A stretch of 64,000 bases of DNA. Origin: Oreohelix idahoensis (Eukaryota; Mollusca; Gastropoda; Stylommatophora; Oreohelicidae). The notes beneath the pieces were generated by a model. That model was given only the letters and a program-made list of their open reading frames with translations. It did no database searches and had not been told where the DNA came from. Location of the stretch: contig JAMPIV010016229.1 of NCBI GenBank assembly GCA_024509875.1, positions 1-64,000 on the forward strand, in the 5' to 3' direction. Positions 11,790 through 24,596 of this stretch are shown piece after piece (position 1 is the first letter of the stretch; each line of letters starts with the position of its first letter). The translations under genes and the position numbers were made by a program.

Positions 11790-13898
11790 TTAGATGTTGA
11801 GGGGTGATGTGGTGACGTTGTCTGGATGGACCTGTCGTTTGATGTAAAAGTAAGACAGGGCGTTGCGGTGTTGTTCGTATGTGTAGATGGAGGATTTGTG
11901 TGCTCGGAACCCGATATTTTTCCCGCCCTGTGCTTGTTGTGTGTTGAGTACTTCTAAGAATGTATTTTTGTCGATTTTGTTGTGGTGTTTGCTGAGTCCT
12001 TTTGTGGTTGTTTTGTCATAATTACCAAAACAGTGATAAGTCTTGCTGCACAGCGAAATCATCCCGCTGCCTTCGTATTCTAATTTAAAAAGGCCCGGTG
12101 TCCGTTTGTCGAATAATATTTGTTCGCGGCATTTCTGACAAACGGCGCGCGTGTTACCCTCGCTAGCGACGAAAACGGGTCTATGTTCGGGGCATACTTC
12201 GGCGGGGAACCACTGGTGGTAGGTACTATAAAATTCGCGTCGCATAGCGGGCTTAACAACGTCCGCTAGGCTGTCTGAACTAAGGGCCAAGTAAAGACTG
12301 TCGGTGTCTGTCTCCCACAACTGAAAATCTGACCTATCTACAAATTTATCTAAGCAGTCATAGTAAAACTCTAACATTCTCAATTTAGCGTACTGATACA
12401 CGAAAAATCCTATCTGCACCGGCAGGTCCCAACTAATTGTCTGTTTAAGTCTTTCTACTTCGAAAATGTCGTCCGTCACTAACGTCATTTTCCTAAATCG
12501 GGGGGAGTTTATTAGGTCAGACGTATCCTCTCCCGTCGTGTACGAGACATCTACATGCTTCGCCTTATTGGTCAATGTTTTACCATAAGCCGCGTTACCC
12601 AACAGTTTCATGGTCTCGCTGGTAATTGCGTAGGCAGGATCTGTATCACCTTGTCGACGCGCGTTCGAAACAGTGTCCCCAAACTGTTTAAAACACGGCA
12701 CAGGTGCATATTCAATCACCTGGTAAATACAGGTGATTTTTAAACCTTTGGTAAGGTACCATCGAAGCAAAGGTGTTGCCAACAGAATCTTTTTGCCCAC
12801 ATAACTCCCAATCAACGTCCGTCTGGGGGTAGTCAGGAGCTTGTGTTTCTCAGCGTATTCCCGCATGAAAGACCCAATATCATCTCTCGTGACGTCAACG
12901 TTTTTGAAAATGGGCGTCATTTCTGAGAAATGTTCTTTTAGGGAGTCGGGGACATGAATGTCACACTCGACTAGGCCAAACAAGGTCTCGTCTAACACAG
13001 AGGTGAGAATATTGTCTTCTGTTAATGGATACCGACAATTGGTGTAAGAGGGTTTCACGGTCGGGAAGGTGGCGCTCAGAAAACGAGCGATTGATGGCTC
13101 GGTTTTCTTCAACGTTTGCCACTCGCATTCCCACATTTCGACCAATTTGACTTTGCACTCGTTCTTCAAATAATCACCAATTTCCAGCGTCTTTGCGTAC
13201 AACTCAGTCAAAGGTTTTTTGTTGACTGGGTTAACGTCACGACCGGCGGTTAGTGGGCAGTCAGGGTGGCCGTGGAACAGACAGCCGTGGAACTGGTAGG
13301 CGGTACGAGAGTATTTGTCCCAACCGTCTACCCTAATGTACATATAACCCAACGACATCTCACGACCGTTAAACTGGGTTTTCAAAACCACCTTATTTTG
13401 GTGCGAGACCCAACTCAACCAGTCGCGGCACTGCACGGTATATTTATGGAGTTTGTGGTGCTTGAAACCATCCTCCCTGTATCGTCTAACGGGAAAGTCA
13501 GTGGGCATTTTCTGCATTAGCGCCCACAAATAAAGGGCGTTGGCATCAAAACCTTTAATGCATTGTGCCATTTTGCCACCTCTAATGCACGTTTTACCTT
13601 GTTCGTGGAGCCTATGAAATATAATGGAAGGTCCCCCGACTATGTTTTGGCGCAACGTGTGGTGCAAATCTGCCTCCCGCTCGCAGCATAACGAAAAAGA
13701 GACGTTGGATGGGAGGGTTTTGAAGAGATATTTTAACGTGACACCGGGCACGGAAATCGCGTCTTTGAACATATCTACGCCTAGGTCCGCGTAAAAACTA
13801 ACTTGTTGTTCTAACGCCGCTAAGAAGGGGACCACGTCTTTGTTATTGTACCATGTGAGAAAGTCACGCAACGTGGTCATGTGGTTATCGGCCCACAC
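11790..13898 (-). CDS. polB: Polinton protein-primed family B DNA polymerase, polymerase domain
   Basis: This 702-aa open frame carries the catalytic half of the element's replicative polymerase, which in relatives copies linear DNA from a protein primer. Motif A is seen as GFDANALYLWA (117-127), motif B as KLLGNAAYGKT (about 431-441) and motif C as ETDTDSLY (about 529-536). The two aspartates of motif C are present; motif A has DxxALY where DxxSLY is usual, as common in Polinton polymerases. The C-terminus is complete, with NIGFRAHKS, YTYEQHRNALSYFY and the closing PLNI typical of the family. The true gene continues upstream (to the right) through the exonuclease part at 14209-15240 and the zinc-finger part at 15438-16474; a frameshift near 14090-14220 separates them, so this start codon is only the first in the frame. 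Confidence 0.93.
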   Translation of the reverse strand: MWADNHMTTLRDFLTWYNNKDVVPFLAALEQQVSFYADLGVDMFKDAISVPGVTLKYLFKTLPSNVSFSLCCEREADLHHTLRQNIVGGPSIIFHRLHEQGKTCIRGGKMAQCIKGFDANALYLWALMQKMPTDFPVRRYREDGFKHHKLHKYTVQCRDWLSWVSHQNKVVLKTQFNGREMSLGYMYIRVDGWDKYSRTAYQFHGCLFHGHPDCPLTAGRDVNPVNKKPLTELYAKTLEIGDYLKNECKVKLVEMWECEWQTLKKTEPSIARFLSATFPTVKPSYTNCRYPLTEDNILTSVLDETLFGLVECDIHVPDSLKEHFSEMTPIFKNVDVTRDDIGSFMREYAEKHKLLTTPRRTLIGSYVGKKILLATPLLRWYLTKGLKITCIYQVIEYAPVPCFKQFGDTVSNARRQGDTDPAYAITSETMKLLGNAAYGKTLTNKAKHVDVSYTTGEDTSDLINSPRFRKMTLVTDDIFEVERLKQTISWDLPVQIGFFVYQYAKLRMLEFYYDCLDKFVDRSDFQLWETDTDSLYLALSSDSLADVVKPAMRREFYSTYHQWFPAEVCPEHRPVFVASEGNTRAVCQKCREQILFDKRTPGLFKLEYEGSGMISLCSKTYHCFGNYDKTTTKGLSKHHNKIDKNTFLEVLNTQQAQGGKNIGFRAHKSSIYTYEQHRNALSYFYIKRQVHPDNVTTSPLNI

Positions 13899-14208
13899 CT
13901 TCTGACATTCGGCGTACTCGTCGACGGAAATATTAGTGTTTTTAAGGGCGGAAAAAAATGCCGAGTGGGGTGGTAACGCCGTTTCGTCTAATTTTGCTAA
14001 ATCTGTTATGTACTCGTAACAAAAATATCCTTTAGTTTCTTTAACGTTATACGCCGCGAGATACTTGCTATAGCTAAAACCGGGGGCTAAGTAATTTTCT
14101 TGTCAACACCGTTAAACGCCGATCTACGAAATACGCCCTTAGGCAATTGATGGGAAATACAACAGAGAAAACTTTGGCCCTTAAGACGCCACAAGGCGTA
14201 ATTGATGC

Positions 14209-15240
14209 TTATCCCAGTCTTTGGCTAAGGACGGAAGAAGAAGAAAAGTAATTGATTATATCTAAAAACTTTAATTCGAGAGTGGCAATACACATAAAAT
14301 TATTATTTCGCTTGACTAAAAATTTGAACTCTTCACCCATGAAATATTTGATTAGATAGGGTTTGATCACGTTGACGTCGTACTTGCCAGAATTGAACCC
14401 TAGTGCGGGTAGTTCCTGTAAATAATTATCGAGTCTGTCAAGGAGCTCTTCTGAATTACCGAGCTTTTCTAAAGCCTCGAGTTGTGTGTATACATCGTCA
14501 AAATACGCACGCAAAATCTCGTAAGCTCCCTCGGAAATTTTGATCAGATAATCAGCCAAGTCTTGCGGATCACCCGTTATGATAAAACACACGGGTTCCT
14601 CAAAACCGGGACGTTAGAAGCCACCGAGCAAGACAGGGGGATGTGTCTAGCTGTGTATGTAGTGGCGTTACCACTGGGCACTAGACTGTTATCGAAATAA
14701 CATTCGTAATCGAACGTGGCCCGATAGGGAAAGACGAATTTTGTATCGACATCTATTCCCAGCTCATTGAGCGCTTTCCAAATGGTCTCTGGCGGATTAT
14801 ACACACCACCTTTAAAAATTTCCTTTTTCTTAGAGCCGGCACAGGTCTTTTCATGGCGCGCCATAAACTTAAAAATCTTCCATAATTTTCCGCATTTCGG
14901 GCACGAAAAAGAATGACTGACCCTATCAATATCTGCAATATACATAAAATGGTTTTTAAACATTAAAAGCCGCAACGTATCTGGAAAACTATCACTACCT
15001 CTAAGTTTGGGGGTCAGGTTTTCCGCGTCGTCAAATTCGAAAACGTCAATATTTATATTAAAACATTTTTCTAAGGCTGGAATATCAATTAAACTAACCC
15101 CGGGGAAATCGATGAGGGACGTTAGTCCCTGCTGTGTTTGCCACTGTTCGACGAGTCGACGCGTGGGTTTTCTAACATTTGTAACGGCACCACCCCTAAA
15201 AACGGCTAAACACCAAAAAAAGCAAAAGTTATCACTGTAA
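14209..15240 (-). pseudogene. polB: Polinton DNA polymerase, exonuclease part, frameshifted
   Basis: On the minus strand, 14577-15230 gives a polymerase N-terminal segment with an embedded C2H2-like finger (CPKCGKLW...HEKTC) and the Exo I motif FDYECYFD. The next frame, 14209-14592, gives GFEEPVCF, then the Exo II region LGFNSGKYDVNVIK and the Exo III-like LKFLDIINYF. These residues build the 3'-5' proofreading site. A frameshift near 14580-14610 separates the two pieces, another near 14100-14220 breaks the link to the polymerase domain, and 15230-15440 links poorly to the N-terminal part. Apart from these, the sequence reads as a normal Polinton polymerase, so the damage looks recent or partly due to consensus errors. 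Confidence 0.85.
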
Positions 15241-15437
15241 GGTTTGGCGTTTGAATCATGTTGTAATGTGTGGATGTGTTTATTATCTGTGATGAAGGAG
15301 GGAATTTCTTGTAAGCAGCAGCCAATTGGAAAGTCTTGAAGATGGTAGATATAGAAAGAAGTAGCTGGGATTGTTTCGACAAAATATTTTGTGTTTGGTC
15401 TGTTTAATTGTGCGTGTGTAATAATATCGCTGTCGTG

Positions 15438-16474
15438 TTATTGTGAGACAAAAAATTTGAAATCTGTAATGTTGTTGACTAAGTGAGGTTGTTCTAAGAC
15501 ACACGTATTGTTATGTGAGGCGTGAAAGAAACGTAATTCGTTTGTTTCTCTGTGTCTCAAAACGATGTGAAAACTGTAGTTTATCTTGAATCTTTTTGTC
15601 TGTTGTGCAAATACAGCGAAAGGAAAGCCATTCGATAATTTGTTCTGGTCTGTGGAAGAAAGTGAATGTGGACAGGAATTTGTGTTTGCTTGAATGTGTT
15701 TTGATGGCTTGCCAGTTGTCAATATATTTCTGTTTAATATCAGCTGGTAGAGCATCTAAAGAGTCTTCTTCAGAGGACAAGCGAGGTCTCTTGATATGGG
15801 TTTGGTGGGTACTGATCATTGTTCGTTTGAGAGGGTTAATCTGGCCTGCATTTGAAGAGGACGATGGGATGGGACTTGTTGAATAGGGTCCTGAAGGTAG
15901 TGTGGAAGTTGTTGCTGTGGTAGATGCCGCAGTAGATGATGATGAGTCTGTTGTGGCACCGGCTGTTAGTGTCTGTTGGTGCGCTGTTGGCATTCTCGAG
16001 GTTGATGATGATGATGATGTCTAACGTGGCACCTGGTGTGGGGAATGAGGCTGGTGTTGGGACAGAAGCGTGATGCTGTAGTGTGTGAACCTGCAACCTA
16101 TCACCACGAGAAAACGTTTTCCCACAGATCTCATAAGAAAACAGAGTCAGTGAGTGCACGGTTTTTATGTGTCGTGATAATGCATCACATCTGGTGAAAG
16201 TTTTCCCGCACCGGGCACACATGTTCTTCCCCTCTGCTGTGGTGGTCCCCAGTGTAGTGGTTTGTACCAATAATGTCTCTGATCTTGGTGCCCCTGGCCC
16301 ATGTTCGAGAGCTATATGGTGTTGCAGGGTATCGGGGCTGGTAAAGTTTTGAGGACAGACACGACATGCGTGTCTCTGCTCCGCGTGGACCGTTGTCATA
16401 TGGCGAGTAAGGTCACGATTCCTCGTAAAAGATCTAGTGCAGATCGAACAGACATATCCTTGAACTGACTCCAT
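15438..16474 (-). pseudogene. N-terminal C2H2 zinc-finger region of the Polinton polymerase gene, frameshifted
   Basis: The frame starts at the ATG at 16474 (MESVQGYVC) and encodes several C2H2 fingers: CSICTRSF...HMTTVH, CRVCPQNF...HIALEH, CARCGKTF...HIKTVH, then YEICGKTF...H, where the first cysteine has become Y or shifted. A Ser/Thr-rich linker (15870-15990, other frame) follows. It is followed by KRPRLSSEEDSLDALP and a segment with FHASHNNTCVLEQPHLVNN (15438-15560), which leads into the polymerase. The order and strand suggest one long gene of about 1,500 codons, fingers first. Fingers could bind the element's own termini or origin; that is inference. Frameshifts lie near 15990, 15750 and 15440. 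Confidence 0.75.
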
Positions 16475-16569
16475 CTGTGAATAGAAGAGGATAAAAAAAA
16501 AGTTAGTCACACATAAATAAAATTAAATATATATAACAGCATATATGTATCAAGCAGTTAAATAAAACA

Positions 16570-19425
<2,856 letters not shown>

Positions 19426-20073
19426 ATGGATCCGCGTTGGGTGCACCCGTTCACGGCGTTAATTTCAGGGCCAACTGGATGTGGGAAAACTGTTTTTGTA
19501 CAGCGTTTCATAAAACATATTCGAGATATGATGGTACCTGTACCTGACGAAATTCTATGGTATTATGGGGAATACCAACCCCTATACAATTCGATGCCTG
19601 GCGTTCAGTTTATTGAAGGACTACCGGACATTGAGCAGTGGACAGGTGATAAGAAACGTTTGGTAGTTATCGATGATTTGATGACTGAGACGGATGAGCG
19701 AATAGCTAAATTATTCACAAAAACAAGTCATCACCGCGATGTAAGTGTATTATATCTTGTGCAAAATTTATTTGGCAAGAACAAAGAACACAGAACCATT
19801 AGCTTGAATTCTCATTATATAGTGCTTTTCAAAAATCCACGCGATGGATCTCAGATTGTTAATCTAGCCAAACAGATGTACCCAGGTCGAACTGCCTATG
19901 TCCAAGAAAGTTTTAGAGACGCGACGTCGACCCCACATGGTTATTTGGTAATCGACCTTCGTCAAGAAACACCAGACACTCTGCGACTTTGTACCCACAT
20001 ATTTCCACACCAACAGCAAGTCGTATACGTACCGAAATTACGAAATGGGAGAAAAGGTAAAAAGACATGGTGA
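19426..20073 (+). CDS. Polinton genome-packaging ATPase (FtsK/HerA type)
   Basis: This 215-aa protein would pump DNA into the capsid. Walker A is GPTGCGKT (residues 15-22), preceded by the typical HPFTALI strand. Walker B is KRLVVIDDLM (about 80-89), and a downstream NSHYIVLFKNPRD block is the usual sensor region of A32/adenovirus-like Polinton ATPases. I chose the ATG at 19426 because it places Walker A 15 residues from the start as in relatives; an upstream TTG is less likely. The gene is intact and full length. It overlaps the next gene by 29 bases and begins the rightward block. The iteron-like repeats upstream may belong to its promoter. Confidence 0.94.
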   Translation: MDPRWVHPFTALISGPTGCGKTVFVQRFIKHIRDMMVPVPDEILWYYGEYQPLYNSMPGVQFIEGLPDIEQWTGDKKRLVVIDDLMTETDERIAKLFTKTSHHRDVSVLYLVQNLFGKNKEHRTISLNSHYIVLFKNPRDGSQIVNLAKQMYPGRTAYVQESFRDATSTPHGYLVIDLRQETPDTLRLCTHIFPHQQQVVYVPKLRNGRKGKKTW

Positions 20074-20362
20074 AATATTAAAGATTCTAGGTACGGCCAA
20101 ACCACCAGTCATCAAGGCTGTTATGAAAACAGCGTCACCCGATCTGGTAGGAACACTCTGTGAATGTTGTCACAACGTATTAAAAGGTAACGTTACACTG
20201 ACACCCCTTCAGAAGAGACGTATGCGTCGTTACAAAAACACCCTGCGAGCGCTTACCAAGAAGAATTATCGCTCAAAAGACAAAAAACAATTTTTACAAA
20301 CTGGAGGTTTTTTAAGTGCGTTGTTAACTCCAATACTAACTGTACTAAGAGGGATCTTTTAG
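20045..20362 (+). CDS. Polinton pX-like minor core protein
   Basis: This intact 105-aa basic protein has the pattern common to Polinton/adintovirus small core proteins. It opens KILGTAKPPVIKAVMK, then a CECCHNVLKGNVTLTP block and an arginine/lysine-rich helix. It ends in a hydrophobic GGFLSALLTPIL tail, resembling adenovirus pX/mu precursors. It probably condenses DNA or links it to the capsid. Its start overlaps the ATPase and its stop (20360-20362) touches the next start codon, so the three genes are packed as one unit. Confidence 0.85.
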   Translation: MGEKVKRHGEILKILGTAKPPVIKAVMKTASPDLVGTLCECCHNVLKGNVTLTPLQKRRMRRYKNTLRALTKKNYRSKDKKQFLQTGGFLSALLTPILTVLRGIF

Positions 20363-20806
20363 ATGGCTAAGAAAATGATTTTAATGGATCCTCGTTTGTT
20401 AGAGGTTCAAAAACCTTATAGACCACCCGATGCTCTAAGAGACAACTTGGGAGAATTTGATACTCAAATGCAACTAGTCTTGGAACGAGAAGATTTGCCA
20501 GTGGGTGACAAAGCTAGACTACATCAGCAAACACTGCAGCGTTATTTGAATCGACTAGAACAGTACAGTCATGTACCTCTAGGCCACGTGGATGTTAAGT
20601 CTCCACTTAACGAGTCGAAACCTCCCAGCGAACAACCCATTGTACTTAAAGATGAGGTCGTTGACAAAAAGCCTCAGTCCCCACCCGAACAAGTCACACC
20701 CACTAATAGAAAAAAGGTGGTTGCCAGTAAATTGCGAGAAACATCGTCGTATTCGCTCAGAAGAAGGAAAAAAACACCACAGTGGGAAACATGGCCAAAG
20801 AAGTGA
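20363..20806 (+). CDS. Conserved Polinton ORF of unknown function
   Basis: The frame is intact, 147 aa, and starts directly after the previous stop with no spacer. It opens MAKKMILMDPRLL, continues with a predicted helical part containing LHQQTLQRYLNRLEQY (about residues 52-67), then a proline/lysine-rich, probably disordered tail ending RRRKKTPQWETWPKK. Proteins with this opening occupy the same place in invertebrate Polintons, from memory; no enzyme motif is visible. The last 17 bases overlap the integrase stub that follows. A role in the virion or in replication cannot be told from sequence. Confidence 0.65.
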   Translation: MAKKMILMDPRLLEVQKPYRPPDALRDNLGEFDTQMQLVLEREDLPVGDKARLHQQTLQRYLNRLEQYSHVPLGHVDVKSPLNESKPPSEQPIVLKDEVVDKKPQSPPEQVTPTNRKKVVASKLRETSSYSLRRRKKTPQWETWPKK

Positions 20807-20852
20807 ATAAGATTTTAAAACAACATTACTACGATCCAAAACGATCCGGTTA
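20790..20852 (+). pseudogene. int: Stub of the Polinton integrase N-terminus
   Basis: ATG at 20790 opens a 20-codon frame (EVNKILKQHYYDPKRSG) that matches the conserved start of Polinton retrovirus-like integrases, which bind the element ends and join them to target DNA. It stops at TAG 20850-20852. Nothing of the zinc-binding or DDE core follows; within about 50 bases the sequence is already penton-like. A deletion has therefore removed the integrase body and the penton N-terminus. No other integrase core was found in the element. Confidence 0.6.
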
Positions 20853-21203
20853 GGCTTTCCTACCTCGCTCGCCACAGACATCGACCCAATACTACGAGGC
20901 GAGACTGAAGTACAGATGGATAGCGACATGAAAAATGTATACGTGTACTGCGATCTCGTAGCGGCGAGACCGGTTGGAGATGCCTCTGTCCCTTTGTTAC
21001 GGATTGTTCCTATTTTAGATAGGACTACCGCTTCGGTTTTTAGGATTTACGACAAACCACACTACGTACCCCTGAAACGTTTTTCGTTTGACGCGGTGGA
21101 AATCATTTTAACTAATGACCAGGGTAAGACTATCCCCTTCACTAGCGGAGCTTCGGTGTTGACACTCCACTTCCGAACACACAGACGGTTTGATTTTGAA
21201 TAG
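20853..21203 (+). pseudogene. C-terminal fragment of the Polinton penton/minor capsid protein
   Basis: From about 20853 the frame is open through ATDIDPILRGETEV to the clear start of the conserved end region. That region reads VYVYCDLVAARPVGDASVPLLRIVP, then a KPHYVPL block, an aspartate-rich FDAVEIILTNDQGKTIPF block and VLTLHFR near the end. This is the characteristic C-terminus of the Polinton single-jelly-roll penton protein, which fills the capsid vertices. The N-terminal roughly three quarters of the usual protein is missing because of the deletion that also took the integrase. Confidence 0.75.
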
Positions 21204-21207
21204 AAAA

Positions 21208-21696
21208 ATGGTGAGACACGTACCCATTCGACGAAACCCCAAAATGTATGAGGAGTTTTACTGCAACCAAGCTGGCCACGGGATGCCCGTGTTTATCGGA
21301 GGTAGAAGTCAAAGAGGACATGGTTTGTGTAGTTTTTTCGGCGGGCTCGGTCGCATGGTTCTCCCGTGGTTAAAAACTGGAGGCAAAGCTTTACTCAGAG
21401 AAGGGCTTGGCACCGGTCTACAGGTCGCGAGCGATGCGGTTTAGCCGGCAGAAATATTGGTGAGTTCATTTTTCGTGAGCGAGCCAAAGAATCGGGTTCA
21501 ACGTTTTTATTACAGGGAGCCGTTGAACACCTCACCACTTAACCAATCGGGTAGCTGCGGTAGCGGGCTTAGAATAAGAAAAAGAAAAGCGAAAGCTGCC
21601 CCTCCTGGCGAGCGTGAACCAATTGAATTAATAAAACGCAGTAACCGAGCTCGCCCTTCTCCATTTCTCACAAAGAAGAAAGCGTCGGCACTCTGA
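21208..21696 (+). pseudogene. Polinton pVI-like minor capsid protein, frameshifted
   Basis: The first frame (ATG 21208 to 21444) gives MYEEFYCNQAGHGMPVF, GGRSQRGHGL and an amphipathic helix FFGGLGRMVLPWLKTGGKAL. This is the layout of adenovirus pVI-like, membrane-active internal capsid proteins of Polintons. A frameshift near 21440 moves the rest to another frame. There 21457-21696 holds a basic tail (IRKRKAKAAPPG, then NRARPSPFLTKKKASAL) typical for the protein end. A one-base change would restore continuity, so decay is slight here. Confidence 0.72.
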
Positions 21697-21708
21697 TATA
21701 TTTGAATG

Positions 21709-23072
21709 ATGGCGCTTATTCACCCCAACTCGTGCCAGTGTCTTCACAGTGGTCTAGATTTTTTTAGCGTACCACCAACGCAGACAGCTGTAGAAGAGGG
21801 TCAATTTGTGGAGATACATACATCCATTGGCTTGCCTCCTTAGCCCCCGGAGCCCGGAATTTTGGAATTTGTAATATTGGGAAACGGTGAAGAATATCTA
21901 GATTTGTTCACTACTTTTCTGCACGTGCGCGCCAAAATCACGTTAGCTAATGGCGGCGTATTACCCGCTGATGCGAAGGTGGCCCCGATCAACTATTACC
22001 TGCACAGTTTATTCTCCCAAGTCGACGTTTCACTGAACGACACGCTGATTACACCCAGCGAGAACACCTACCCTTATAGAGCTTACCTGGAAGCCACGTT
22101 GAATTACGGGGAGGAAGCCAAACGAGGCCATCTGACAGCGGGTCTGTTTTACAAAGACACGCCAAATTTTATTACGGAAACTATTGGTGACAATAACAAC
22201 GGGTTAAGACTGCGTCGACATATAGCGGCTGGTTCTCAGGATATTGATATGATGGGTCGTTTACATTCAGATATCTTTGCTCAAGATCGTTACCTGTTAA
22301 ATGGTGTGACCGTTAAAGTAAAACTCACGCCGTCTAAAGATGCATTCAAAACGTGCTGGGACACGACCCCACCGGGTGGTTATAAATCTATTTATAAACT
22401 TATGTGGCCCTTGGTTGTCCGGAAAAGCCAAATTAAACCCCGCCGTCTCTCTAGCCCACGAGGAAAGCCTTAGGATGTGCGAGGAATCGTGGTAATGACC
22501 AAGTACCCCCTTGAAACGAGTTGTGCTAAAAAAAACTTTCTCTATACCCTAGAGTGTATGCTATCGCACATGCAGGGATAATCTATTTTTCTCAGTCAAA
22601 CACCTACACGGATCGTGATTGGTCTAGTCACTTCGACCGCTCTTTTATCGGCTCGTACACTTCTAATCCGTTCAATTTCGCTACTTTTGGTCTGATATAT
22701 TTGAATGTCAGCGCGGACGGCAGAACAGTCAGTGGCAAGCCTTTGTCCATGGATTATGAGCACAGCCAGTTCGTGCGAGCCTTCTTCGGGACGAATCTAG
22801 CTATGGGACTGGTTGGGTAAAGACGCCGGCAACGATCTCGAGTATAGACATTTTTAGAAACGGTCTTACGCCTTATACGCCTTTGACCTCACCCCCCCCA
22901 GTCTACTGGACGGTGACCAGTTTGAGATGGCCAAGTCGGGCCTGTCTCAGTAGAACTTAAAATTCTCCGAGGTCACACCCGAAACCATTACAGTTTTCTC
23001 GTCTACGCCGAGCAAGACTCGATCTTGGAGATCTCGAAATCGCGCCAAGTTTTGACAGACTACACCACTTAA
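21709..23072 (+). pseudogene. Polinton major capsid protein (hexon-like, double jelly roll), broken
   Basis: The coding trace is about 454 codons, close to the usual length. It opens MALIHPNSCQCLHSGLDFFSVPPTQT, the standard start of invertebrate Polinton hexons (often annotated F54H12.2-like). An in-frame TAG at 21841-21843 cuts it after 44 codons, and it then stays in the same frame through LHSLFSQVDVSLND and NTYPYRAYLEATLNYG to 22473. After a shift, 22554-22820 carries the second barrel (SYTSNPFNFATFGLIYLN, DYEHSQFVRAFF). Further shifts lead through AEQDSILEISKSRQVLTDYTT to the stop at 23070-23072. The protein forms the capsid shell; this copy cannot. Neighbours before and after are penton/pVI and protease, the normal order. 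Confidence 0.88.
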
Positions 23073-23074
23073 AC

Positions 23075-23601
23075 GATTGAATACAGACGAGATTACGGGA
23101 CCATCCTCCTGTCGGATATATTTGTTAAACGACTAACTGGGCTCGTTAAAGTTTTAGCTCGTGACCAATTACCTCTACGTATCGATCCGACCAAGACGGC
23201 TGCTTTCGTCATCAACACTGACCCTAGCTAATCGCCCGGGTGAACCACTGGGTCGCTCTTTATTTATAATGGACTTGGGACTTTTGAATATTTTGATTCT
23301 CTTTCGGACTACCACCTACACATCCGGACTTGATTTAATTTTATAGCCAGAAGAAAACTCTACTCGACCTGTTTAACTACAACGCCAGGACATTTACAAG
23401 AATGCAGTTACCAACGTTTGTGGGCTCTACGCCATTTATTTCATCTTGACCAAAGTTCGCGGTGGTACTATGCAGCGGGTCCTACTACCCTTTTCGGCTA
23501 GACAACACGCCAACGATCGATTAATTTTTCGATTAGTCAGACCCTGGCTAGCGAACCACCAGACGGCTTTTTCTTTCATAGACAAAGGAAGAGATCAATA
23601 G
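23075..23601 (+). pseudogene. Polinton adenain-like cysteine protease, frameshifted
   Basis: Pieces in different frames give a Ulp1/adenovirus-type protease that would mature the capsid. The opening is LNTDEI with an extra base at the start codon region, then LARDQLPLRIDP and a FVIN strand. The catalytic histidine is in HWVALY (about 23247-23264), followed by GTFEYFDS for the acidic residue. The catalytic cysteine is in NVCGLYAIYFI (23413-23445), followed by a basic KVRGG and PFSARQHANDRLIF tail to the stop at 23599. All three catalytic motifs survive, but stops near 23229 and 23341 and frameshifts disable the gene. Its last 34 bases fall inside the 1-kb direct repeat. Confidence 0.78.
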
Positions 23602-24596
23602 ACACGTGTGTATTTTTTTCTGTCGTTTTTTCCCTCACGACAATACGTCCATGAGTCATCCACTTGTCCGCACGCAACCGCGTCAACGATCGATTAGTTT
23701 TTTCAACGAATCACGCCCTGGCCAACTCAAATCTAGTCACAGCGACAACGATCGATTAATATTTCAACTAATCACGCCCTGGCTAGCACATGCCTCAAAA
23801 AAACCAGATTGAACTGGTATTCCTGCATATAAACAGACACTTGGAAGACCCAGACACTCATACTTTACTAACGCAGTGGCGTGATAACGACAGATACTTA
23901 CACCTCGTTCAAGATGACTGCTCCCAACAACAACTGGGGGTCTACATCAAGAGCTGTGATGAAATGCTTAAAAAACCTTTGGCTAGTGGTCTGAAGGCCA
24001 CGTCTGGATGTGTTTACCGAGGCCAACCTTTACTGCACGTGCGAAGATTACTTTGGTGGAATCCTACCTCAAGTTTCCTACAAAACCGGCCATTACGTTA
24101 AAAACTCGATCCGAGTTTGAACATTTGTTGACGTTACAGAGTGAAATCCTCGCCGAATTTGACCGACTACAGTCACCACGCACGGATACCTATCCTACTA
24201 CTTGTACCAGTAACACGTTTGACGACTACATCAAGTCCAGCTGTTACCAACCGATTTCCCCCGACCCGAGTTGGTTTCCTAACCCTTGTACAACCACCAC
24301 AGACAACCACCTGGCCGATATCTCTAATCTACCACCGAAGACGCAGAGACCTACTACCTCCTCCAGTAACACGTTTGACGAATACACGAACTCTAGCTGT
24401 CCAATATCACCAGAACCGAGTTGGTTTCCTAACCCTTGTACAACCACCACAGACAACCACCTAACCGATGTCACCAATCTACCACCGAAGAAGCAGAAGA
24501 AACCTACCAAACGGCTGAGACTTGTGCTTTAGCTCGCTATTATTTGAAAAAAATAAAACTTTATTAACTAAAATTTATTTTTGTTACCCATATATA
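23568..24596 (+). repeat. Left copy of a ~1-kb direct repeat flanking the RTE-like element
   Basis: It begins TTTTTCTTTCATAG and ends CCCATATATA, exactly abutting the 3' tail of the inserted element at 24597. It is nearly identical to 26839-27853, differing by a few substitutions and several small insertions (extra bases near 23805, 23929, 23970 and 24050) that are all in this copy. Confidence 0.92.
23914..24532 (+). pseudogene. Frameshifted left copy of the PC4-like protein gene
   Basis: This is the same gene as 27184-27789 in the other direct repeat. Here small insertions in runs (extra bases around 23929, 23937, 23970 and 24050-24060) shift the frame at the DNA-binding domain, leaving frames 23790-24101 and 24008-24532. 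The two C-terminal proline/threonine repeats are intact in the last frame. The extra bases all lie in short runs, so they may be sequencing errors instead of true mutations. Confidence 0.8.

Noticed and set aside
24244..24510. 88-aa minus-strand frame duplicated at 27501-27767
   Set aside because: Antisense shadow of the duplicated PC4-like gene.
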